DNA of 64,000 nt from Alopecurus myosuroides (GCA_028641055.1 CM054062.1:173867642-173931641); one strand, 5' to 3'. Shown: positions 12,031 to 23,988, counted from the stretch's first letter. Numbers and translations: made by a program. Notes: generated by a model not told the origin, from the sequence alone.

Positions 12031-15000
12031 ATGGCTCCCAAGAAGCAAGGGAAACAGACAGCCAAAACCCGGACAACCCAATCAATATCCGCCAATTGGG
12101 GGCAATCCACAGTTACTAGGGCCAAGCTGGAGGAGCTGGCCGAGTTAGGGGTCCTCCCCCCTCAGAAGGATATCCACTGGAGGGTGCCGGGTGATGAGAC
12201 CCGGCCCACACCTGCTGCCGACGAGGTAATTTGCTTCGTTGAGCACGTGACCTGGGGGTTTCTCCCCTCGGGTCACCCTTTCTTCCGCGAGGTCTTGAGC
12301 CACTATGGCCTCCGGGTGTTCGACATAGGGCCTAACTCTATGTTGAACATAACCCATTTCATCGTTCTTTCCGAGTCATATTTGTGCACTCCGCCAAATT
12401 TGATTCTTTTTATCGAACTTTTCCAATCCAAACCGTGCCGCGAAAGCGGTGACAGGGCGCTTCTTGCTTGTGGCGGGGTTTCCATCCAGCGCCGCAAAAA
12501 CTCTCCAATGCCAACTCTTAATCTGAATTCCCACGTCAAACACTGGCAACTATCTTTCTTTTACTGCCGGGACACCTCCCCACCCGGCGAGAAGAAATTG
12601 CCGGGTTACTCGGAGGGCCTCCTCGATATCTCCGAAACTTTCAACGCTTTTGCCCCTGAGCCGGACAGGGAGGCCATCCAACCGCTCCTTTCAAAAATAG
12701 CCGCCCTTTCCCCCCAAGGTCTCCTCGGGCTCAACTTGGTGAAAACTTGGGTCAACTTCCGGATCCAACCCAACTCTATCCGCACCAAATTAATGTGCGA
12801 GTACTCGGGGCACACCACAGATTCCCTCCGATACTCATCTAAAGATTATGCGGCCGGTGACACCAACAAGACTATCAAGGGATTCTTGACGGAGAAGTTG
12901 GAGGTAATCCGGAATATAGCCGGGTTAGAACCCTTTACACGCGAGAACCCAACACCTGAGGTAAAGATCCGGCTCTCATACCTTTACTTCCATGCTTTTC
13001 CTTTTGATACAGTTGCTAACCCTCATCTCCATGTCTTTTCTTCAGGCCGATAATGTCTTTTGGAAAATCGAGACTCCCCCTAACTCCGAAAGTCCAGAGG
13101 AAGAAGAGGACGCAATTAACTCGGAAGAAGGTACATCCCGAGTCTCTCTTAATTCCAGCGAGCTCGTTGTTGTTCATTCTGTATTTTTCCGACTGTATAC
13201 TTTGATAACTTTCAGAACCAGAAGACAAGGGCGAAGAAGAAGAAGAACCGGAAGGCAGGGTGGAAACAGCAAGTGACGAAGATGAAGTCGAGCCGACGAT
13301 CAAAGTCGGAGCAAAGAGGAAACCTCGAGGGGTCGTCTTCAAGGTTCCATACCGCTTCCTTACTTCTAAACCATTATCCTTTGATAACATGCACAAGCTA
13401 AACCGAGAGTTATCCAACTGGCCGTATCTGAAGGATCCACCCCTGACCAAGCGTAGAATGACTCGGAACTTTCCGGGTGAAGGCGCTCTTAACCCGGGTA
13501 TTCCGTCATCTCCAACTCGACGCGCTGGTATTCATCTGATCCTTTCTTGAATATCAAAGTTTTTCCAGATCACCCCTCAGCAGAGCAGTTCCATGTCTTA
13601 CTTTCTTGATATTTTTCAGCTTCATCCGGGTCCAGCAGCACGTTTCCCTCGGACTTCGCGGTGAATCCCGGGTAAGGTTCTTCTCCTGATGTTCCATCAC
13701 TTTGCCATAATTTACTCCAGTCTACATGCTAACCGCTATTTTATACTGTCGACAGAGCCACGGTCACAATCAGTGACCAAGAAAATATGGAGACCGATGA
13801 CCCGGGTAAGGAGAACCCGACTGATGATATGGAGGCTGCAGCTGGCGACGAAGAACAACAAGTGTCACCGACACACCCGGCTGATCAGGAAGCCGAGTAC
13901 CCGATAGCCTCACATGCACGCGAGGAGGAAGAAGCCGCCGTCTTGGGCACGGGAGGAGGCGTACCGAGCCCCGACGTCCGGATGACTGGGGTACCTTCCC
14001 CTGCCAAGGAGAAAACCTCCACTCCGAGTTATCAAGACCCCGGGTCTTCTAAATCGGGCAACCATTCCTTCGACCAAATGATGAGCGCCCTCCTCGCCAT
14101 GAAGGCCTTAGAGAGCAGCATGTTGGAGCGTATGGCCGCGGAGCATCAGGTACGCTAGTTGATATCTCCTAGCGTCCACCTAGTCCCCAAGTTCCGAGTC
14201 TAACTTGTCAAAGTTACACTCGGTACTCCTTGCAATACTCGGCTGATTATGATATCCGACTAATGTTTAACCCTCCATTCTTTTAGGCGCAAGCGTCTCG
14301 GTCCGAGGAGATTTTGGCCAAGACCAAGCAGCTCCTGGACACAGAGATAAAGCTGAGGGAAGCACTTGAGTCTGAGGTGGCAGCCTTGGAGAAAGATGTC
14401 ACGAAATACAAAGACAAATGCGCCACTGCTCAAGCTGCGCTGAAGAAGGTATCGGCCCAAGTGGCCGACACTTATCGTGTCCTCGTTGGTGAGATTTCGC
14501 TACTTACTGGTTCGTGCCTTGGTTTCTTGTTTTCTTGATACATGATACCCGGAATACCTTGATGTAACCTTTGTTGCTCATATTGCAGCTTCCAACCTTG
14601 CGACTTCAGAAGAGGATGATGTCGAAAAGGTAAAAAGATTGAAGAATGTCCTCCGGAGGTTCTGTGCCGGCACCAAGTGGATACTAGACGCCATTCAGTG
14701 GCCGACTGATCTATATCCGGGTATGGAGACCCTCATCCATGCATGCTCTACTGTCCCGGGGACTTATACTGGAAACGCTCAGCATGCCGGGTTGGGATGA
14801 CCCGGGGACTTATGCTGGCGAAAGCTTATTTTCCTAAGCTTGAGCCGGTAACTGTGGTGGCCGGATTTCCAGAGTTCAAGGCAGATGGCTCGAGATTTTC
14901 CCCCAAAGATTTCAAAGCTGTACAATCCGAGGTACGTCACTCGGCAACTGCTCTTGCCGACAGTATAGACTTGAGTAGGTTTATGTCTCCATACGATGCT

Positions 15001-15273
15001 AAGGACAAGGCTGTGAAGCAAGATACGCCCGTGCCCTTCGACATTTTAGAAAAGTGGAATGCTGATTCGGCCAGGAAGAGGAAGGAAGCTGCAAAGAGGG
15101 AAGCCGAATTGCAATCAGCACCAACTACCTCTACACCAGCTGTCCGTCCACCTGTTCGCCCTGACGCTGCAAAACCGGATGATGATGATGGGAACTCTTC
15201 TAAGAAGCGAACCCGAGAACAAGACCCGGAGGGCAAGGGTAAGGATGTGGACCCGACTCAGGAGGCCGAGTAA
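12031..15273 (+). pseudogene. T5 antisense gene: multi-exon 'putative gypsy-type transposon' protein, frameshifted
   Basis: The gene lies on the strand opposite to gag-pol. Predicted coding exons, all with GT-AG introns and matching phases, are 12031-12960, 13046-13130, 13216-13497, 13621-13672, 13756-14149, 14287-14488 and 14589-15273. The start is ATGGCTCCC right after a 5'-UTR intron acceptor. The first exon (310 codons) shares WRVP..ET.PTP, VLSHY and PNS motifs with the T8 gene and resembles the plant family annotated as putative gypsy-type transposon (Pfam Transposase_28; from memory, not searched). The middle is acidic, exon 6 is a coiled coil, and the C-terminus is charged (NSSKKRTREQ, stop 15271-15273). 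The exon sum is 2,630 bp, not divisible by three. The frame breaks in exon 7 near 14750-14765, so this copy looks dead. The function is unknown. Confidence 0.75.
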
Positions 15274-16410
15274 ATTTTTATCTGATGCCATCCTAATACC
15301 TTGTTCGCTCGATACCCTTGTAAAGACAGATATTCTTTTGATAGTGCAGATGTGCACTTTTGATACTATCATCGCATCGTGTAAATACATTATGAAGCTT
15401 TAATAGCTTTCTTGGCCCTTCCGGCCTGTGGATGAATTTGATATCTATCTGCCTTTGAGCTTATTTACTCTTGATACTCCGATTTACTTTATGGTTCCTT
15501 TTGTGAGACTCAGTCTCCAGGTCACATGGGTTTTGACGGGTGAACTTTTCTCTAAGTCCCCAAGTCCCCAAGACTCGGATTTGTGGGTTTTTGGTGCTTA
15601 ATAGCTAAATAACTTGCCTTTCTTTTTTTCCAAAATCCCCAGTCCCCAAGGCCCGAAATTCCGAGTCTGGGGTGTGAGGTTTTCTCAAAGAAAAAAAATT
15701 GTTTCTGCTAAGCCCAAAACCCAGAGCCGTTTCACATAGGTGTTGAAGTTATGCTTGATAGACTTTGAGTTTCCGGTTATTAGCCCTGTACTCTGCATAA
15801 CTTGTAGTTTAGATGACCCTTTTGACTCTCTTGTACTGTAAGCCGGCTTTCGCGTGGATACCATGTTGTTACATCTGTACGAAAACAGGGTCAGGCAAGT
15901 CCCATTGGGCATCATGGCTGATTGTAATCGTAAGCGAGCAAATCATGCCACTTTAGTGCGAGTCACATCGAGCTTAAGTAAGAAAAGTCAAGAAATTTGG
16001 CTCCTTTGTCCGGTTATAAGATTGCAGCCGTACTCGTTTGCGAGTAATCGGCCCTTATAACTCATAGGCATCATGGCCGGGTCTTTGGGTTTGTAACTGT
16101 GCTATTCAAGCAATCAGCCCCCAAGACCTAAATATATGCAACATACTAAGGAAACTGATGCTCTAAGGAAACAATAAATAATACTTACCTAGAAGAAAAG
16201 TAAAAAACATAACAGAAAAATCGAACTTGGTAAAACGTGCGAAGGAGATATATCGCTTAACCATCTCTTTGTTGATATGAGAAAGTTAGTTCAGCAAGCC
16301 GCCTCATTAAAAACCCTCCAGTCCCATTAGGTACCCTGGATAGGAAAAGAGTGCGTCTGAAACCTGCTGCCTGTTACATCGTGTAATTCCACTTGTGAGT
16401 CTGGTCTATA
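15274..16410. other. T5 spacer between convergent antisense gene and pol
   Basis: This 1.1-kb stretch has no supported ORF. It holds the 3' ends of two converging transcription units, the antisense gene from the left and pol from the right. Several short AT-rich stretches (for example near 15380) could be polyadenylation signals, but none is decisive. Confidence 0.6.
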
Positions 16411-19400
16411 CTAGGTATAGTAGGGACGCAGCTGAGCTACGTTCCATGGTCTTTCTTTCTCTTGCATAGATGAAGTGGTATGAGCGGTGTCGTTAACCGT
16501 AGCCGACTCTTCCCTTGCATCTACCAAGTAATACGATCCATTGTGCATATTCCGGCTTATGATAAACGGTCCTTCCCATGGCGGTGATAACTTATGTTTT
16601 CCTTCTTTTGACTGTACCAGGCGCAGAACCAGGTCTCCTTCCTGGAAGATCCGGGTTTTCACGCGCCGGCTATGATATCTCCGCAGATCCTGCTTTATAT
16701 ATGGCTGATCTTTCCAGTGCTTGTTTCCTTTCTTCTTCTAGCATATCCACGGCGTCCTGCCGGGTCTTCTCGTTCTCTACCTCGACATAAGCCGAGACTC
16801 GAGGCGAGTCATGGATGATATCACTCGGCAACACCGCCTCTGCACCATAAACCATGAAAAACGGTGTCATCTGAGTGGATCTGTTTGGTGTTGTGTTGAT
16901 ACCCCAGACCACTGCAGGTAATTCTTCAACCCATGCACCAGCAGCTCTGATACACGGAACTCGCAATCGTGGCTTTAATCCACGAAGCAATTCTTGATTT
17001 GCCCTCTCCACTTGTCCATTAGCCTGTGGATGGGCCACTGAAGCTACGTCAAGCCGGATTCCATTGTTACCACAAAACTTCTCCATCTCGCCAAGGGACA
17101 TATTGGTTCCATTGTCGGTAATTATGCTATGGGGATACCCGAACCGATAGATAATCCTTTTCAGGAACTTGACTGCTGTAATTGCTTCACAGTTGGTAAC
17201 TGGCATAACCTCAACCCACTTGGTAAACTTGCCAATGGCCACCAAGAGGTGTGTCTTTTTGCAAGGTGACATGTGAAAGGGGCCAACCATGTCCATACCC
17301 CAAACAGCAAACGGCCAAGTTAACGGGATAGTCCGTAGTTCCATAGCCGGCACATGGGTTTGGCGAGCGTACCTTTGACACCCATCACATCTTGCCACCA
17401 AGCGCTCCGCGTCTGCTAGGGCCGTGAGCCAGAAAAAACCATGTCGATAAGCTTTGGCCACAAGGGATCTTGTGGATGCATGATGCCCACAATCACCTTC
17501 ATGGATTTCCTTGAGGATCTGTCGGCCTTCTTCTGGTGCTACACAGCGCAAAAAGACTCCTGCTGCACTTCTCTTGTATAACTCTCCATTGATGATAGAA
17601 TATCCTTTTGCTCGCCTTAGAATTTGTCTTGCTAATACTTCCTGCTGTGGTAACTCGCCCCGTGATAGGTAGGCCAAGAACGGTTCTGTCCACTCTGGAA
17701 CAACACGTACTGTGGCCACGAGCTCCAAATCCGGGTCTTGATTTGCCAGTTCTTCCTCAGACTCGGTTTTAACTGATGGTCGCCATAGCTCATCCAGGAA
17801 AACGTTAGGTGGAACCGGCTCTCTGCGCGAGCCGAGTCTGGCGAGTGCATCTGCTGCCTCGTTTTTTCTTCTGTCTATGTGCTCCACCTCATACCCGGAA
17901 AAACATCCGGCAACTTTGTCAACCTCTCTGCCATATGCTGCCATAGTTGCGTCCTTTCTATCCCAAGTTCCTGAGACCTGTTGTACCACGAGGTCCGAAT
18001 CTCCAAAGCACCGTATCCTCTTAATATTCATCTCCTTGGCTACCTTTAAGCCGTGCAATAAGGCCTCATACTCGGCCACGTTGTTGGAACAATCGAAGTG
18101 AATCTGCAGCACGTAGCTCAACTTGTCTCCTTTGGGTGATGTTAGCACCACTCCAGCTCCTGACCCCTCGTATTGCTTGGAGCCATCAAAGTGCATGATC
18201 CAAGACTCGGAGTTTGGAGCCATGGTAGGCATGCCTGTGTGTGTCCAATCATTAATAAAATCGACTAGAGCTTGAGATTTAATTGCTGACCTTGGCTCGT
18301 AATTGATATGATAATCCCCCATCTCGATTGCCCACTTGGCTATTCTACCTGTTGCATCCGAGTTTCTGATGATATCCGACATTGGTATAGAACTAACCAC
18401 TGTTATGGGGTGTTCCTGAAAATATGGCTTCAGTTTCCGGCTGGCCATGAAGACCCCGAAAACCAGCTTTTGCCAATGTGGATAGCGATGTTTTGCCTCT
18501 GATAATACCTCACTGACATAGTAAACCGGCCTCTGGACCGGGTACTCTCTTCCATCTTCTTTTCGCTCGACAACAACCACTGCGCTAACCGCCCGGGGCC
18601 CTGCTGCAACGTATAATAACATAGGCTCTTTAGGACCCGGGGCTGCTAGGACTGGTGCCTCAGATAGCTGCTTTTTTAGTGCCTCGAACGCCTCGTCCGC
18701 CTCTTGATCCCATACGAATTTATCAGATTTTTTCAAGAGCCGGTACAAGGGTATCGCTTTTTCTCCGAGTCTGGATATAAACCGGCTGAGCGCTGCTACG
18801 CACCCTGTAAGCTTCTGAACATGCTTCAAATTTTCCGGCTTTTTCAGACTCTGGATAGCTTTGATTTTGTCCGGGTTTGCTTCAATTCCTCTCTCAGAAA
18901 CGATAAAGCCGAGTAATTTCCCGGCTGGAACTCCAAAAATGCACTTTGTCGGGTTAAGTTTCATCTGATACCTTCTCAATTTCTTGAATGTTTCCTTTAG
19001 ATCATCGATAAATGTCTCCGCCTTTCTGGTCTTGATCACCACATCATCTACATAAGCGTGTACGTTGCGTCCAATTTGGTCTTCGAAGCACTTCTGAATA
19101 CACCGTTGATAGGTTGCGCCCGCGTTCTTCAGTCCAAATGTCATTGTCTTGTAACAAAAGGCCCCGAAAGGGGTTATGAACGATGTTTTCTCCCAATCTC
19201 CTTCTTGAGCTTGATTTGATGATACCCAGAATAAGCGTCCGGGAAACATAATAGGTCGCTGCCAGCTACTGCGTCTATGATCTGATCTATCCTTGGTAAA
19301 GCAAACGGATCCTTTGGGCAATGCTTGTTGAGACTCGTGTAATCAATGCACATCCTCCACTCGTTGGTCTTTTTCATCACGAGAACCGGATTTGCTAACC

Positions 19401-19635
19401 AGTCCGGGTGAAACACTTCCATAATAAAGCCGGCTGTAAGCAGCCGAGCAATTTCTTCCCCTATAGCTTTCCTTCTTTCCTCATTCATCTTTCTCAAGCC
19501 TTGCTTCACGGGTCTGGACTTGGGATCGACGTGCAAACTGTGCTCTGCCAACTCTGTGGGGATACCCGGCATATCGCTAGGCGTCCAGGCGAACACATCC
19601 TGATTTGAACGAATGAACTCCACAAGTGCTTTCTC
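16411..19635 (-). pseudogene. T5 pol: reverse transcriptase, RNase H, integrase (two frameshifts)
   Basis: Reading leftward from 19635, the RT begins (FAW, CIDYTSLNKHCPKDPFALPR, SGYHQI). A frameshift near 19195-19205 moves the frame just before the TSFITPFG motif. The next open stretch, to 16670, holds the RT catalytic YVDDVV (about 19036-19060), RNase H (MHFDGS, EYEALLHGL, GDSDLV), the integrase zinc finger (HEGDCGHH...CDGCQ) and the integrase core (GMDMVGPF, TDNGTN, HPQANGQVERANQ). A one-base insertion near 16691 shifts the frame again before the C-terminal region 16411-16662, which has the GPF-type motif PPWEGPF. Domain order RT-RH-IN is that of Ty3/gypsy. All catalytic motifs are present, but the protein is broken in three. 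Confidence 0.9.
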
Positions 19636-19638
19636 CTA
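19636..19638 (-). other. T5 in-frame TAG at protease/RT junction
   Basis: TAG lies between the codons for LESE and EKALVEF in one continuous frame. The same position carries TAG in T8 (42462-42464) and T9 (58765-58767). Confidence 0.85.
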
Positions 19639-20973
19639 CTCGCTCTCCAAGTTAGATCCTATAGCAAATTGCTTGGAGGGATCACCCTCGGTAAAATCCA
19701 CCATCTTTGTGTCCTGTGCTGCCTTAAACTTTGCTCTTTCGTCCTCAGTACTCGGTCTTTTCAATGCTGTTCTGTCATCCGGGTCTACTTGAGACCGGTA
19801 ATACTTGAGTTCCTCTTTTCTGCAAGCTTGTTCGGCCATTGCCGCATCTCCTTCATCACACTCAGCCGCTATATCCCGGCTCCCATGTATGGTGATGGTA
19901 TGCCTGGGACCCGGGATTTTTAGTTGTAGATACACATAACACGGCTTGGCCATGAACTTAGCATAAGCCGGCCTTCCGAATAGCGCGTGATAAGGACTGC
20001 ACAACTTAACCACCTCGAAAGTAAGCCATTCAACCCGGAAATTGTCCTTTGATTCTCCAAAAGCTACCTCCAATGCGATTTTTCCCTCGGGGCATGCTAA
20101 GTGACCCGGCACTATCCCGTGAAAGACTGTTGAACTTTTCTGTAGCTGGGACTCCTTGAGACCCATGCGTAGAAAGGTTTCCCAATACAAGATATTGATG
20201 CTACTTCCACCGTCCATTAGGACCTTCTTCAGCTCATAACCATTGACCTGCGGTGCAACCACCAATGCTAGGACCCCCGGGTGTTCTATCCTTTCCGGGT
20301 GATCTCTTCTGCTCCATGTTACGTTCTGCTCTGACCATCTCAGGTATCTCGGTACAGCCGAGGAAACCGAGTTTACCGCTTGCTTCAGTATCTTTTGATC
20401 CTTGTTAGAAATTCCTCTGACATGCACGTGGTGGATAGACTCGTGCCGATCCTCTAGTAGGTGCGAGATAGACTCGGTATCATCTTCTCTCATGACCCGG
20501 CCACGCGGGGTCCATGCCGGCTCCTCCGGCTGTTCCCTCTTCGTGGGGGGCTCTTCTGTCGGATCTACCGTCCCGACCGATTCTTCTCCATCTGATTGAG
20601 CGTGGGTGGCCTCTCCTGACACAGAATTAAATTCGAAATCGTCAGGGGTTGAACCGGACGTACGTACCATGCCGACGAAGACGTTGATTTGGCCGATTGT
20701 CACGACAGATCCGGATTCGAGCAGATCCGACTCTGGCCCCCAGCCGGAATCGTCCACCATCTTCTCTCCCTCGTTGTCGGTGCAGACCTCGCCGATGACA
20801 AGGTTCTCCATGTTCTTCCGAGCTTCTCCCGTGACGTAAACACCCTTGGACGTAGGCCCCACGGTGGGCGCCAACTGTCGTGGGATAATCACGGCAGACT
20901 TTACCGGGGGTAACTTATCTTGGGGCAAGACGACTCTGGTGTTTGGGAGAGGGTTTAGCTCAAGGGAAAACAT
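19636..20973 (-). CDS. T5 gag N-terminus plus aspartic protease, capsid missing
   Basis: This frame of 445 codons starts at ATG 20973 inside the LTR and reads through the PBS (RQLAPTVG is encoded there). The first 150 or so residues are acidic and match the N-terminal region of T8 gag only in general character. Then comes the protease region: RRDHPERIEHPG, the active-site motif VLMDGGSSINI near 20193-20218, HALFGRPAYAKFMAK and a C-terminal charged tail. The capsid domain that fills about 500 codons in T8 is absent, so the product could not form a particle by itself. It ends at the TAG, after which RT follows in frame. Whether capsid loss is specific to this copy or to its family cannot be told here. 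Confidence 0.8.
   Translation of the reverse strand: MFSLELNPLPNTRVVLPQDKLPPVKSAVIIPRQLAPTVGPTSKGVYVTGEARKNMENLVIGEVCTDNEGEKMVDDSGWGPESDLLESGSVVTIGQINVFVGMVRTSGSTPDDFEFNSVSGEATHAQSDGEESVGTVDPTEEPPTKREQPEEPAWTPRGRVMREDDTESISHLLEDRHESIHHVHVRGISNKDQKILKQAVNSVSSAVPRYLRWSEQNVTWSRRDHPERIEHPGVLALVVAPQVNGYELKKVLMDGGSSINILYWETFLRMGLKESQLQKSSTVFHGIVPGHLACPEGKIALEVAFGESKDNFRVEWLTFEVVKLCSPYHALFGRPAYAKFMAKPCYVYLQLKIPGPRHTITIHGSRDIAAECDEGDAAMAEQACRKEELKYYRSQVDPDDRTALKRPSTEDERAKFKAAQDTKMVDFTEGDPSKQFAIGSNLESE
20856..20873 (-). promoter_or_regulatory. T5 primer-binding site
   Basis: The minus strand reads TGGCGCCCACCGTGGGGC two bases inside the 5' LTR end. It is identical to the T8 PBS and close to that of T9. 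Confidence 0.9.
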
Positions 20974-21351
20974 GACGATATGCGATCTGGTAGCCGGCAA
21001 TCTAGTCGCCGAGTCTCCGATCTCGATCTATTAATTCAGCTCTCGTGTTATACTGGATACTCGATACCTGGCGATATTGCGCTAACTCTTGGATCTCTTT
21101 CGTATAACCCTAGGGGCCGGCTTATATAATATCCGGACCCCCTGGCCTACTCTCCAAGGCGCACTCTGAATCCTACCCGGACACTGCCTACAAACCCTAA
21201 ACTTCCTTATCGGAACCCACAATCCGGGATACGAGGCCTACGTTCTTGGGCCCTCTAGAAAACTCCTTTATCTTAAGCCGGGTCTTGTGCAGCGTCCTTT
21301 GGGCCGAGTTACTCCTTGGCGTTGGCCTACCGGGTTATCATCCCTCCATCA
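20876..21351 (-). repeat. T5 5' LTR
   Basis: This 476-bp LTR pairs with 10371-10846. The gag start codon at 20973 lies within it. Confidence 0.95.
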
Positions 21352-21356
21352 GGGTC
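21352..21356. repeat. T5 target-site duplication, right copy (GGGTC)
   Basis: It matches 10366-10370. Confidence 0.95.
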
Positions 21357-21607
21357 CGGGGAGTTATATAGCAAAAATATGCGTAACGAAAGGAAAGTAC
21401 AGGTCAAAAATGAGTCAGAGAGGGGCTTCGGGGTGCCCATACCATAGGGTGGCGCGGCCAAGGCTGGGACCGCACCCCCAGGTGATGTGGTGCCTCCGGG
21501 CACCATCTCCAACTCCTCTTCAGCTCGGTATTTTTCATATTTTCTAAAAATCAATAAATTATAACTGAAAAGGTAATCCGTGAACTTTTTCTTAATAGAA
21601 CTGTTAC
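21357..21607 (-). mobile_element. T4: spacer between integrase and 3' ORF
   Basis: This non-coding stretch resembles 32030-32200 of T7 in places (tcaaaaatgag, ggtggcgcggcc) and continues across the T5 insertion to 10365. Nothing else is visible. Confidence 0.6.
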
Positions 21608-22451
21608 CTATTCCAAAACATACCCTGCAGATTCTGGAATCTTCCCTCTAATGAACTTTTCCGGAGTCATTACTTGAATAACATCAACATCTTCATCATA
21701 GGAATCCCCAGAAATATAATGTTTGAGTCTTTGTCCATTTACCAATTATGTAGTGTTATCTTTGAGGGAAGCAATTTTGATTGCACCCGAACGATATACT
21801 TCTTCAATAATATAAGGTCCTTCCCATCGGGAGGGTAATTTTCTTGCAAAAAATCTGAGACGAGACTGATACAATAGAACTTTCTCACCAACATGAAACT
21901 CTCTTTTAAGGATTCTTTTATCATGCCATTGTTTAACTTTCTCTTTTAAGAGCTTGGCATTTTCATAAGCTTCACATCTCCATTCATCTAGATGATTCAA
22001 ATCAAGCACTCTTTCTTACCAGCAAGTTTAAAATATTTAATTAATTCTTTCATTTCCCAATAAGCTTTGTGTTCTAATTCTAAAGGCAAGTGACAAGCTT
22101 TTCCATAAACCATTTTATAGGGAGACATACCCATAAGATTTTTATAAGCAGTTCTATAAGCCCATAAAGCATCATTCAACTTATCAGACCAATTCTTCTT
22201 AGATTTATTAACAGTCTTTTCCAAGATAGTTTTAATTTCTCTATTTGATAATTCTACTTGACCACTGGTTTGAGCATGATAAGCTGAGGAAATTCTATGA
22301 TTAACATCATATTTAGCAAGGGTCTTTCTAAAACCACCATGAATAAAATGAGAACCTCCATCGGTCATAAGATATCTAGGCACACCAAACCTAGGGAAAA
22401 TAACATCTTTAAGCATTTTTAAGAGGTCTCACCATTAGCATTTTTAGCAAG
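21608..22451 (-). pseudogene. T4 integrase, C-terminal half (Athila type, broken)
   Basis: On the minus strand the sequence runs from KNANGETS through [18 protein letters not shown] (second catalytic Asp), [19 protein letters not shown] (catalytic Glu), [10 protein letters not shown] and [17 protein letters not shown], ending with the chromodomain-less C-terminal region WEGPYIIEEVYRSGAIKI. A frameshift lies near 22005-22010, an in-frame TAG precedes KCLKDV near 22418, and TAA interrupts at 21746-21748; the natural end is about 21608. The N-terminal half, with the zinc finger and first catalytic Asp, is 27 kb away at 49863-50500. The two halves were separated by insertion of T6. Confidence 0.9.
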
Positions 22452-23988
22452 GGTCTTGCACTCGTTGGGAAACCCCAAGAGCATGGTATGATGAGCACAA
22501 CAGCACTTGTCCCTCGGTAAGAAATCAAGGTTTATTCCACCAGTAGGAGGAAGGAGTAACATCAGAAGGTTGAAGCAGCTGAGATGGCAGGGCGCACTAC
22601 CGGTTCAGAAGCAACATGGAACCTACACAACACAATCAAGTCACTTTTCCCCAACGAAGAAGTGAGGTTGTCAATCTCACCGGTTTTGCCGAACACAAAG
22701 AGGTTAAACGTATGGTGTGGAAAACAGTATGAAAGCAGTAGCAGCAGTATGAAAGCAGTAGGTGATTTATCAGTATGAGGAAAATGGAAGATAAATAACA
22801 TGTGCGGTGAACAAATTACAGCTGGGCAATTGACAGAAATGAAGGCTGCACCGTAGTGCATATGCAAGACATAAAGATTACTATGTTATTCATGCGGGCA
22901 TTACAACAAAATACATAGACCGTCATCCAACTGCATCTATGTCTAATAATCCACACTCCAAATATCACCCGAACAAACGTTGGGTATTAAATGGCTAGCA
23001 GCAGATTATCGCCGCAAAGTGTGTAATGTAAACAATGTAAACAAGGAAAACACCATTGTTTTCTCCCTAATGGCAACAACACATCCTCCATTCGTCGCGT
23101 TTCTGTCACTCGAGCACAGATGCAAAGGAGGCATGAACCCACTATCGATCATAAATACTCCCTCTTGGAGTTACTAGCATATACTTGGAGAGAGCATCTA
23201 CTAATAACGGAGAGCATGCAAGATCATAAATAACATATGCATGAAGATAACGTGATAGATTGATAATCAGAAGACATAGTATTCAACACTCATCAGATAC
23301 CAGCAAACACAACATGTAGCATTACATAAAGATGATCTTGATCATGTTAGGCAGCTCACAAGATCTAAACATGAGGTACAAAGTGGAGAGAACAACCATC
23401 TAGCTACTGCTATGGACCCGTAGTACATGGATGAACTACTCACGCATCACTTTGGAGGAGGGCATGGTGGTGTAGACCCCTCCGATGATGAATTCCCCTC
23501 CCGACGGGGTGCCGGGGAGAGCTCCAGAACCCTCGCGATCTCGGGATGACGACGACGGCGGCCTCAGGTGTTTTTCAGGACAAAGTGGAATATATTTAGG
23601 GTTTACATCTCGGGGGTATAAATAGGAGAAAGAGGAAAGGCGGTGGAGGCCGGGGCCCCCCACACCACCCCATGGCGCGGCCAGGGGGCGCGCCGCCCTA
23701 TGGTGTGGGCCCCCTGAGGCCCCCCTCCGGGTCTCTTCGGGACTCCGTGGAACCTTCGGGAATTCTAAGACTTTCGGGCTTTGAAATTTCCAATTCCGAG
23801 AATATTTCCAGAACAACTTTTCTGAAACTAAAAACAGTAGAAAACAGGGAACTGACTCTGTGCCATCTTGTCAATAGGTTAGTCCGGAAAATTGATAAAA
23901 ATGACATAAAGTGTATAGCAAACATGTGGGAAACAATAAGAAAACAACATGGAACATCAGAAATGATGGATACGTTTATGACGTATCA
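22452..23988 (-). repeat. T6 3' LTR
   Basis: It matches 48386-49862. Compared with that copy it has about 110 extra bases near 22965-23085 and lacks a block of about 38 bases present at 48746-48779. On the minus strand it starts TGATACGTCATAAAC. A plus-strand TATAAATAG lies at 23617-23625. Confidence 0.9.

Larger units (their letters stand above)
10371..21351 (-). mobile_element. T5: Tat-type Ty3/gypsy retrotransposon with antisense gene
   Basis: The element is 10,981 bp, with 476-bp LTRs, PBS, PPT and a perfect 5-bp target duplication. The order on the minus strand is 5' LTR, gag N-terminus/protease, TAG stop, RT, RNase H, integrase, a 1.1-kb spacer, the antisense gene (plus strand), PPT, 3' LTR. 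The protease motif DGGSS and the downstream antisense gene fit the Tat branch. I count 11 substitutions between the LTRs (2.3%); at 1.3e-8 per site per year this is about 0.9 million years. The capsid part of gag is missing and pol has two frameshifts, so this copy cannot be autonomous. It was inserted into the 3' region of T4. Confidence 0.93.

Noticed and set aside
22441..22451. A T6 target-site duplication
   Set aside because: Flanks at 22447-22451 and 49863-49867 do not match, and the outer end of the left LTR is trimmed, so none can be claimed.
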